Source: an uncultured Clostridia bacterium (GTDB taxonomy: Bacteria; Bacillota; Clostridia; TANB77; CAG-508). Taken from it: a stretch of 59,882 nt of DNA. The position numbers were made by a program, and so were the translations under genes. This document shows, piece after piece, positions 1 through 6,979 of this stretch (the first letter of the stretch is position 1; each line of letters starts with the position of its first letter). The notes under the pieces were generated by a model. It ran no database searches. It saw only the letters and a program-made list of their open reading frames with translations, and had not been told where the DNA came from. The DNA is taken from the NCBI GenBank assembly GCA_948560265.1, contig CAOXTD010000003.1, positions 1-59,882 on the forward strand. Direction: 5' to 3'.

Positions 1-850
1 AAAAAAATAAATTTTTTCAACTTTTAAAAATAGAAAATTTATTAAAAATAAAAAAATGAAAATAGAAGAATTTATTTTCAAAAATAAAAAATGAAATAGA
101 AAATGAAAAAAGTAAAATCAAAAAATAAGAAAATGAAATATGAAAGTTGGAAATAAAAAAACAAAAAATATAATAAAAAATAATAAGTAAGAATAAAAAA
201 ATAAAAGGTAGAAAAAGAAATTAACAAATAAACAAAAACAACAAAGAGATAAAAAAGAAAAAAATTAATGAGAAAAATGGCAAGAAGAATTAGAAAGATA
301 AATATAAGAAGTAGGATACAAGGAGAAAGAAAAAACACAAAATTGAATGAGAAAAGTGCCGTAAGTCGATATAAAAAAAATGGTTTTTGGTAGTCAAGTA
401 GAAGAAGTGAAAAAGAAGAAAAAATGTTTACAATTAGACAATGTTATACGAGCTGAAACTGTGAAGAGAAAGGATGGAAATCAGAAGGATTTAGAAGATG
501 GGGTGGAAAGATAGAAAAGGAGAGGCTCAAAAAGGTATAAAATGTAAAGAAAAAATATCTAAAAAAGCTTGCGGATAAAGAAAAAGGTAAAAATTCAGAG
601 TAGAAAATGTGAAAGAAACTATAAGTATACATAACAACATAAAATTTAGGAGAAAAAGAATTAGAAAATTGAGACTTAGGAGATGTACTAATTGTGCTAA
701 AGAAAATAGTAGACAATAAGACAAAATGGAAAATCGAGGGAAAAGATAAGAAATCAGCAATTAAACTAAAAACGAATGTTTTGAAAAGTGGTTGACGAAA
801 GCAAAAAAATAGGATACAATAAGACAGAAAAAATAAAGAAATAGAAGGAG
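1..850. other. A/G-rich low-complexity non-coding region
   Basis: No credible gene is visible. The + strand is almost entirely A and G with short T runs and very little C, especially over the first 350 bases, so the minus strand gives long open frames made of Phe, Leu, Ile and Ser. These look like composition artefacts. Stop codons break all + strand frames every few codons. The stretch could be a decayed gene or an old intergenic insertion, but I recognise no protein motif in it. Confidence 0.6.
792..820 (+). promoter_or_regulatory. Sigma-A-type promoter for the nuclease operon
   Basis: TTGACG at 792-797 and TACAAT at 815-820 are separated by 17 bases, close to the vegetative consensus. It lies 37 bases ahead of the ATG at 857, which has an AGAAGGAG ribosome site. 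Confidence 0.7.
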
Positions 851-856
851 AAAAAA

Positions 857-1934
857 ATGAAATTTATTCATATAGCAGACACACATTTTGATACACCATT
901 TACTAATTTAAGTCTAAAAAATAATTTCGGAAAAATAAGAAGAATAGATCAAAGAGAAATATTTAAAAAAATAATTCAATATATTCGAGAAAATAAAATT
1001 GAATATTTATTTATTAGTGGAGATTTTTATGAACATGAATATATCAAAAAAACTACTATTGAATATATTAATCATTTATTTCAGGAAATTCCACAAACTC
1101 AAATTTTTATTACACCAGGAAATCATGACCCATATTTAAAAAATTCTATGTACTATAATTTTGAATGGAATGATAATGTAAAAATATTTACTTCTAAAAT
1201 AGAAAAAGTGACAACCCCAGATGCCGATATTTATGGAATGGGATTTGAAGATTTTTACCATTCTGGCATTGATTTAGATAATATTAAAATAGAAGATAAA
1301 AATAAAATTAATATTTTTATTACACATGGAAGTTTAAATGCAGGTGAAACTCGGATTGCAGTACAATCCAATTAATAAATATAAATTAAAACAATTAGGA
1401 TTTGATTATGTAGCACTTGGTCATATTCATAAATTAGATTATAATACAGAAGAAAACCAACGAATTATATATCCAGGTTCTACTATTTCTATGGGATTTG
1501 ATGAGTTAGGAAAACATGGATTTATTGTAGGAGAGCTAACAAAAGAAAAATTAGAAATAGCTTTTATTCCAGTAGATAACAAAGAATTTGTAGAATTAGA
1601 AATGAATATTACTGAATTAAATGACTTAGAGCAATTAATAGAAAAGTTAAATGAATTATTATTAGATGAAAATAAATTTTATAAAATCATATTAGTTGGA
1701 AAAAGAAAATTTGAAATTGATATTTTAGAATTAATGAAATTAATTACGAGAGAAAATATTATTAAAATAAAAAATAAAACACAGCCAGATTATGAAATAG
1801 AAAAAATGACAAATGAAACAACATTAAAAGGAATTTTTATCAAACAACTATTAGAAGAAAAAGAAAATCAAAATTATACAGAAGAAGAAATAAATAAAAT
1901 ATTAGAAATTGGTTTATCTATTATGGAAAAATAA
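857..1934 (+). CDS. SbcD/YhaO-type metallophosphoesterase (DNA repair exonuclease), +1 frameshift at CGG
   Basis: This is a calcineurin-like phosphoesterase of the SbcD/Mre11/YhaO group, expected to process DNA ends together with the SMC-like ATPase encoded directly downstream. Metal-binding motifs are in order: D8-x-H10, G55-D56, GNHD (88-91), a THG with His157, and ALGHIHK after the shift. The reading frame that starts at the ATG at 857 stops at 1375. The remaining half continues in the +1 frame to 1934. The change of frame maps to codon 166, CGG at 1352-1354: dropping the C gives ET-G-LQYNPINK, and YNPI followed by GFDYVALGHIH is what the family shows. The joined product is about 358 residues. 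The same arrangement recurs in prfA and spoIIE, so I read it as a recoded gene rather than a pseudogene, though decay or a sequencing error cannot be excluded from one gene alone. Confidence 0.8.
1349..1355 (+). other. Putative +1 frameshift site ACT-CGG-A (site 1)
   Basis: In frame 0 the codons are ACT CGG ATT, with a TAA stop seven codons later (1373-1375). Reading ACT, skipping C1352 and continuing GGA TTG CAG TAC restores the family sequence. An SD-like AGGTGA lies at 1342-1347, just upstream. No homopolymer is present to explain a sequencing slip. Confidence 0.7.
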
Positions 1935-1955
1935 AATAAAAATGAGGAGCTATTT

Positions 1956-3653
1956 GTGAAAATTGAAAATATAAAAGTAAATTCCTATGGAATTTTGAAA
2001 GAAAAAGAAATTAATTTGAAAGATAATTTGAATATTATTTATGGAAAAAATGAAAGTGGAAAATCTACTTTATTAAATTACATGAAAAATATTTTTTATG
2101 GAATTTCTAAAAATAAAAATGGAAAAGAAATATCAGATTATGAAAAATATAAGCCATGGATTGGAGAAGAATTTTCAGGAAAAATAAAATATAGATTAGA
2201 TAATGGAATGAATTATGAAATTTATAGAGATTTTACAAAGAAAAATGCGAAGCTATTTGATGAGAATTTAGAGGAGATTTCTAATCAATATAAAATTGAC
2301 AAAAAGGACGGTAGTCAATTTTTCTATGATCAAACTAATGTAGATGAAAAGATGTATCTTTCTACGATTATGACCCCACAGCAGGAAGTGGTGTTAGAAC
2401 GTTCAACTCAAAATGTACTAGTCCAGAAGATTGCAAATCTTGCGGGAACGGGGGAAGACAATGTGTCATTTCAGAAGGCAATGGATAAGCTAAACAAGAG
2501 GCTAGTAGAAGAAGTTGGAACAAACCGAACACAAGATAGACCACTTAATTTGATACAAAAACGTATGAAAGAGATTGAGACTGTCCTAAAGACAGAATTA
2601 TGCTACACAGAGAACAAACAGAATTTAGTGAGTAATAAGAATGAAATTTTGGATAAACTAGAAAAAGAGAAGAATAGAAATAATGAATTAAAGAAAGTGA
2701 ATATGTTAACACAAAAAAATCAAATAGAAGCAGAAAAAAATGAATTAAAAAAACAATTACAAAATGAAAAAGAAGAAAAAGTGAAAAAAAATTATTTTGC
2801 TTTTGGAATTATATTAGTTTTATTAATCATAATAAACATATTAAATTTTCAATTCATAGGTAATAGAATAATTAATTACATATTATTGTCATTTATTCCA
2901 GTTGAATTAATTTTATTTGTAATTAATTATATTAAAAATAATAAATTAAAAAAAGAATTGCAAAAACAAAAAAGCGAAATACAAAAACAAAAAGAAATTT
3001 CTAACAAAAATTTAGTATCAAAAATGGAAGAAATACAAAAACAAATAGAAGCTTCAGAACAGCAAATAATAAATTACCGTTTGCAATTGAATAGTTTAGA
3101 ATATGAAGATAGAAATATTTCAGAAAAATTAGAGGAAATTGTCTCATTAAAAGAAGAATATGAAAATTTGAAAGAGCAATTACAAATAGTAGAAGAAAAA
3201 GATAGATGTATTCAAGCTACAAAAGAATTATTAGAAAAAGCGTATGAACAGATGAAAAAAAGTGTTACTCCAAAATTTACACAGAATTTGTCAAATTTGA
3301 TACAAAAAATAACAGATGAAAAATATCAAAAAGTAAGTATCCATGAAGAACAAGGATTAATTGTAGAATTAGAAAATGGAGAATATAAATCAGCTAATTT
3401 ATTAAGTGTAGGAACAATTGATCAGTTATACTTATCACTAAGACTTGCTATGCTTGATGAAATTTCACAAGAAAAAATGCCAATCATTTTAGATGAAGCA
3501 TTTGCTTATTTTGATGACGAACGTTTAAAAAATAGTTTGCTATTTTTAATGGAACAGGCAAAAGAACATCAAATTATATTGTTTACTTGCACAAAAAGAG
3601 AAAAGCAGATTTTAGATGAGCTAAATTTAGATTATTACTGGGTTGAAATTTAG
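1956..3653 (+). CDS. SMC/SbcC/YhaN-like AAA ATPase with central membrane hairpin
   Basis: 565 residues starting at GTG 1956, preceded by GAGGAG at 1944-1949. The N-terminus has a P-loop (GKNESGKSTLL, about residues 31-41). Long Lys/Glu-rich coiled-coil arms flank two hydrophobic segments (about residues 278-326). The C-terminus carries an ABC-type signature-like LLSVGTIDQLYLSLRLA and a Walker B (PIILDEAFAYFDD). It starts 21 bases after the nuclease gene, so the two form an operon equivalent to Bacillus yhaO-yhaN. The pair resembles the Mre11-Rad50/SbcCD end-processing machine. The transmembrane hairpin in the arm, also known in YhaN-type proteins, suggests that this version is membrane-associated. 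Exact physiological role is not established by sequence. Confidence 0.8.
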   Translation: MKIENIKVNSYGILKEKEINLKDNLNIIYGKNESGKSTLLNYMKNIFYGISKNKNGKEISDYEKYKPWIGEEFSGKIKYRLDNGMNYEIYRDFTKKNAKLFDENLEEISNQYKIDKKDGSQFFYDQTNVDEKMYLSTIMTPQQEVVLERSTQNVLVQKIANLAGTGEDNVSFQKAMDKLNKRLVEEVGTNRTQDRPLNLIQKRMKEIETVLKTELCYTENKQNLVSNKNEILDKLEKEKNRNNELKKVNMLTQKNQIEAEKNELKKQLQNEKEEKVKKNYFAFGIILVLLIIINILNFQFIGNRIINYILLSFIPVELILFVINYIKNNKLKKELQKQKSEIQKQKEISNKNLVSKMEEIQKQIEASEQQIINYRLQLNSLEYEDRNISEKLEEIVSLKEEYENLKEQLQIVEEKDRCIQATKELLEKAYEQMKKSVTPKFTQNLSNLIQKITDEKYQKVSIHEEQGLIVELENGEYKSANLLSVGTIDQLYLSLRLAMLDEISQEKMPIILDEAFAYFDDERLKNSLLFLMEQAKEHQIILFTCTKREKQILDELNLDYYWVEI

Positions 3654-3671
3654 TAGTAAATGGGGTATAAT
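3643..3671 (+). promoter_or_regulatory. Promoter of prfA
   Basis: TTGAAA at 3643-3648 and TATAAT at 3666-3671 have a 17-base spacer. The -35 overlaps the last codons of the upstream ATPase gene. A hairpin (3673-3697) lies at or just after the expected transcription start. Confidence 0.65.
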
Positions 3672-3672
3672 A

Positions 3673-3702
3673 AACAAGTCAAAATATTTGACTTGTTTTT
3701 AT
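3673..3702 (+). terminator. Hairpin plus T-run between ATPase gene and prfA
   Basis: AACAAGTCAAA and TTTGACTTGTT form an 11-bp stem with a 3-base loop, followed by T's. It can terminate the upstream operon. Because it sits right behind the prfA -10, it may also lie in the prfA leader. Confidence 0.65.
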
Positions 3703-3721
3703 TTAGAAAAAGGAGATTGAT

Positions 3722-4787
3722 ATGTTTCAAAAATTAGAAGAAGTAGAAAAGCGTTATGACGAAGTAACTCAAAAGATTAGCGACCCAGAGGTAATTAGTA
3801 GACAAGAAGAATGGAAAGCTTTAATGAAGGAACATGCAGAAATAGAGCCAGTAGTATTAAAATATAGAGAATATAAAAAAGCAAATCAAGCGATAGAAGA
3901 TGCAAAAGCAATGCTAAATGATCCAGAAATGAAGGAATTAGCAGAGTTGGACTTGGAAGAGAACAAAGAAAAATTACTTAAATTAGAAGAAGAAATCAAA
4001 ATTTTATTAATTCCTAAAGATCCAAATGATGATAAAAACGTTATTTGCGAGATTCGTGGAGGAGCAGGTCGGAGAAGAAGCTGCTTTGTTTGCGGGGACT
4101 TTATTTAGAATGTACTCCATGTATGCAGAAAAGAAACATTGGAAATTAGAAGTATTAAATGAAAATGAGACTGGACTTGGCGGATATAAAGAAATTTCTT
4201 TTATGATTACAGGCAAAGGAGCATATAGTAGACTAAAATTCGAAAGTGGTGTTCACCGTGTGCAAAGAGTGCCAGATACAGAGGCTAGTGGAAGAATTCA
4301 TACATCAACCGCAACCGTAGTTGTTTTACCAGAGGTAGAAGATGTAGAAATTGATATTAATCCAGCTGATATTAAAATGGAAGTATTTAGAGCATCAGGA
4401 GCAGGGGGACAACACATCAATAAAACTTCGTCAGCAGTGCGTTTAATCCATATTCCAACAGGAATGGTAGCAGAATGTCAAACAGAAAGGTCACAATTCC
4501 AAAATAGAGATTATGCTATGAGAATGTTACGTTCTAGATTGTATGATCAAGAAAAAGAAAAACAAGACACAGAAGTAGCAAATGCTAGAAAGAGCCAAGT
4601 AGGAAGTGGAGACAGAAGCGAAAAAATTAGAACATACAATTATCCACAAGGTCGTATTACAGACCATAGAATTGGTTTATCAATTTATCAAATGGAGAAT
4701 TTCTTAAATGGCGATATAGATGAAATGGTAGATAGCTTAATTACAGCAGATACAGCTGAAAAGCTAAAAGGAAATGAAGAAGAATAA
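3722..4787 (+). CDS. prfA: Peptide chain release factor 1 (RF1), +1 frameshift at CGG
   Basis: Class-I release factor recognising UAA/UAG and triggering peptide release on the ribosome. Start ATG 3722 has AGGAG at 3711-3715. Frame 0 encodes the N-terminal helical domain and runs to LLIPKDPNDDKNV...RGGAG, then stops at 4108. The +1 frame continues EEAALFAGTLFRMYSMYAE and contains the stop-codon recognition P184-D-T186 (PxT) and the catalytic GGQ (228-230). The frame change is at codon 117, CGG at 4070-4072. Omitting C4070 gives GGAG-G-EEAALF, matching the invariant GGDEAALF of RF1. The joined protein is about 354 residues, normal for the family (E. coli 360). The gene should be essential, so the shift must be read through if the sequence is correct. 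It stands alone here, without the prmC methyltransferase often found beside it. Confidence 0.9.
4067..4073 (+). other. Putative +1 frameshift site GGT-CGG-A (site 2)
   Basis: Frame 0 reads GGT CGG AGA and ends at TAG 4106-4108. Skipping C4070 gives GGT GGA GAA GAA GCT, the universally conserved RF1 Gly-Gly-(Asp/Glu)-Glu-Ala. The residue at the shift is therefore expected to be glycine, consistent with decoding of GGA. GGAGGAG five bases upstream could act as an internal SD-like stimulator, but it is also dictated by the protein sequence. Confidence 0.75.
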
Positions 4788-4793
4788 AGCAAG

Positions 4794-4827
4794 AAAAAGA
4801 TTTTACGAAAAAAGTAAAATCTTTTTT
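4794..4827 (+). terminator. Rho-independent terminator of prfA
   Basis: AAAGATTTTAC (4796-4806) pairs with GTAAAATCTTT (4814-4824), followed by a T-run. It begins about 7 bases after the prfA stop. Confidence 0.8.
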
Positions 4828-4883
4828 CATATTTGTAATATTTTTATTTCATTTGACACTAATAAAGTGAAAGGAGAAAAATT

Positions 4884-5378
4884 ATGCAGGATATAGAAGA
4901 AATTTATAAACAATATTCAAAAGTAGTATATAAATACATATTCTGCTTAACACAAAATGAAGAATTATCGAAAGAAATTGTACAAGAAACTTTTTTTGTA
5001 GCTGTAAAAAATATCAAACAATTTAGAGGAAAGAGTAAAATAACTACATGGCTGTGCCAAATTGCAAAATATATTTGGTATCAAAGTAATAGGAAAAAGT
5101 ATAAAGAAGTACCATTAGAAGAAATAGAAAATAGTATTTTGATAGAAAATCCAATGGAAGATATTATTTGTGATAATGAGGAAAAAATAATGTTATTAAA
5201 AGAAATTCAAAAATTAGATGAAGAAACAAGAAATGTAATGTACTTAAGAATTCTTGGAAATTTAGAATATAACGAAATTGCAGACATTGTGAATAAAACG
5301 CCAAATTGGGCAAGAGTAACTTTTTTTCGTGGAAAAGAAAAAATAAAGGAGGAAAAACGAAATGAAAAGGGAATGTGA
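4884..5378 (+). CDS. ECF-type RNA polymerase sigma factor
   Basis: 164 residues. Region 2 is visible as the segment around VYKYIFCLTQNEELSKEIVQ, followed by ETFFVAVKNIKQF. Region 4 (MYLRILGNLEYNEIADIV) ends in a helix-turn-helix. The ATG at 4884 follows AAAGGAGAA. Its end overlaps the next gene by 17 bases, the classic translational coupling of sigma and anti-sigma factors. The target regulon is unknown. Family assignment is firm; it is close to the SigW/SigV-like groups in size and layout, but I cannot name a subfamily. Confidence 0.85.
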   Translation: MQDIEEIYKQYSKVVYKYIFCLTQNEELSKEIVQETFFVAVKNIKQFRGKSKITTWLCQIAKYIWYQSNRKKYKEVPLEEIENSILIENPMEDIICDNEEKIMLLKEIQKLDEETRNVMYLRILGNLEYNEIADIVNKTPNWARVTFFRGKEKIKEEKRNEKGM

Positions 5379-6006
5379 AATTGTACAAGATTTATTATTT
5401 TGTTATTGCGATGGGGTGGCTAGTAATAGTTCTAAAGAATTAGTAGAAAATCATTTGAAAAATTGTGAAGATTGTAGTCAAATGTTAAGAGATATGAAGC
5501 AAGATAAAAACGAACAGGATAATAGTAAAGAAGTTGACTATTTAGAAAAGATTAATCAAAAAATGAAAAGGAAAACAATTATATCAATAATTAGTCTAGT
5601 TATTTTGGTAGTATTTATCATAGGTAATTTATATATTTTATTTAGCTTTTATCAAGAAGGCTATTATATAACCATTACATTAAAAGACGAAATATCTACA
5701 GAGCAATTTGAAAAGATAAAAGAACTATTAATAGTTCAATGCGGAGAAGATAAGATTACCTATACTTCAAAAGAACAGGCTTTAAGCCAAGCAAAAGAAA
5801 AATTTAAAGATAAGCAAGAATTGCTAAATAGTTATTCAAAAGAAAATCCTTTCAAGGCTACTTTATTGGTAAAAATAAGCCAAAAAGAAGAAAAAGAATT
5901 ATTAAAGTTGTTAGAAAGTGTAGAAGGAACTAGCAATATTACCACAAATACGGTAGATAATCCATATCTATGGTTTATCGGCAAAATTTTAAAAAATATA
6001 CAATAA
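5362..6006 (+). CDS. Zinc-finger anti-sigma factor with FtsX-ECD-like extracellular domain
   Basis: 214 residues. The N-terminus carries a zinc-binding anti-sigma motif: His within VENHLKNCEDC supplies H-x3-C-x2-C, with a further Cys near residue 4. A single membrane segment (about residues 72-95) follows. The outer region (about 100-190) reads TLKDEISTEQFEKIKELL, then ITYTSKEQALSQAKEKF, then ENPFKATLLVKI, then a VEG motif. This is the pattern of the extracellular domain of the cell-division/peptidoglycan ABC protein FtsX. It is probably a membrane anti-sigma partner of the gene upstream that senses an envelope signal through an FtsX-like fold. The domain match is from memory of the family pattern, so moderate confidence for that part. 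Confidence 0.75.
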   Translation: MKRECEIVQDLLFCYCDGVASNSSKELVENHLKNCEDCSQMLRDMKQDKNEQDNSKEVDYLEKINQKMKRKTIISIISLVILVVFIIGNLYILFSFYQEGYYITITLKDEISTEQFEKIKELLIVQCGEDKITYTSKEQALSQAKEKFKDKQELLNSYSKENPFKATLLVKISQKEEKELLKLLESVEGTSNITTNTVDNPYLWFIGKILKNIQ

Positions 6007-6079
6007 AAATAGAAGAAGCTTTGACAGAACCAGATATTAGTGAATGTATAAGTAACGAAAATAAATAAACAATGAATAA

Positions 6080-6137
6080 GAAAACTCCTTATTAAATAAA
6101 ATAGAAGAAAGCCATTCTATTTTGGAAGGGAGTTTTC
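6080..6137 (+). promoter_or_regulatory. Leader hairpin enclosing the ZIP transporter ribosome site
   Basis: Outer arms GAAAACTCCTT (6080-6090) and AAGGGAGTTTTC (6126-6137, one bulged G) enclose inner arms AAAATAGAA (6098-6106) and TTCTATTTT (6115-6123). The SD sequence GGAAGGGAG (6124-6132) lies in the 3' arm, so folding would hide it. There is no T-run, so it is not a terminator. Confidence 0.6.
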
Positions 6138-6140
6138 ATT

Positions 6141-6884
6141 TTGAATGAAATTATAAAAACAACATTAATAGGATTATTCTTTGGCACCTTTGGAACTACT
6201 ATTGGAGGGATTATAGGAATAAAGTTTAAAAATACTTCTAATAAATTTTTAAGCTTTATTTTAGCGTTTGCATCAGGATTAATGATAGCTATAGTCTGCT
6301 TTGATTTATTACCAGAAGCATTTAGTCTGACAAATTTACCAACTGCTTTTTTAGGAATTATACTAGGAATTGTTTTAATGATTTTCTGCGATATGGTAGT
6401 GGATAAAAAATTCAACAATCATACTAGATTTAGGGGCAATAAGAATACTTTACTGAAAACAGGAATTATTGTTAGTATTGGTTTGGCGCTTCATAATTTT
6501 CCAGAAGGATTAGCAATTGGGTCTGGTTTTGGGGCATCACTGAAATTAGGATTATCACTAGCAATCGCTATTTGCCTTCATGATATCCCAGAGGGGATAT
6601 CAATGGCAGTTCCTATGAAAAATGGAGGAATGGAAACTAGTAAAGTTATTTTTTATGTTGTTTTATCAGGAATTACAACAGGAATAGGTGCTTTTTTTGG
6701 AGCACTAATTGGAGGAATTTCACAAACTATTATTGCTATGTGCTTGGCTTTTGCAGGCGGCGCCATGATTTATATTGTTTCAGGAGAGTTAATTCCAGAA
6801 GCAAATAACTTATATCATGGAAGAATGACTGCAATAGGAAATATGCTAGGATTATTAATTGGAATTTTCGTAATGTCAATATAG
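6141..6884 (+). CDS. ZIP-family divalent metal transporter (ZupT-like)
   Basis: 247 residues and about eight membrane segments. The two metal-binding helices of the ZIP family are clear: HNFPEGLAIG and HDIPEGISMA, supplying His, Asn/Asp, Pro and Glu ligands. The loop before them is short and has few histidines. The start is TTG 6141, the only plausible start 8 bases after GGAAGGGAG, because the nearby ATG is in another frame. Expected to import zinc or other divalent cations. The ribosome site is buried in a strong hairpin (6080-6137), suggesting translational control. Substrate cannot be decided from sequence. Confidence 0.85.
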   Translation: MNEIIKTTLIGLFFGTFGTTIGGIIGIKFKNTSNKFLSFILAFASGLMIAIVCFDLLPEAFSLTNLPTAFLGIILGIVLMIFCDMVVDKKFNNHTRFRGNKNTLLKTGIIVSIGLALHNFPEGLAIGSGFGASLKLGLSLAIAICLHDIPEGISMAVPMKNGGMETSKVIFYVVLSGITTGIGAFFGALIGGISQTIIAMCLAFAGGAMIYIVSGELIPEANNLYHGRMTAIGNMLGLLIGIFVMSI

Positions 6885-6909
6885 AAAACAAAAGTTTTAA
6901 TAAAAAGCA

Positions 6910-6939
6910 TTGACTTTCAATTTTGATTATATGTATAAT
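6910..6939 (+). promoter_or_regulatory. Promoter of pcrA
   Basis: TTGACT (6910-6915), an 18-base spacer and TATAAT (6934-6939) lie 40 bases before the ATG at 6980. Confidence 0.65.
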
Positions 6940-6979
6940 AAGAAAGCAGAAATATAAATAGATAGAAAGAGGAAAACAA

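Noticed and set aside
1338..4108. The two early broken genes as ordinary pseudogenes or assembly errors
   Set aside because: A third gene, spoIIE, has the same single extra C at CGG, and no other in-frame CGG was found. Errors would not choose one codon three times out of three, nor avoid homopolymers. Kept as a hypothesis to test with raw reads.
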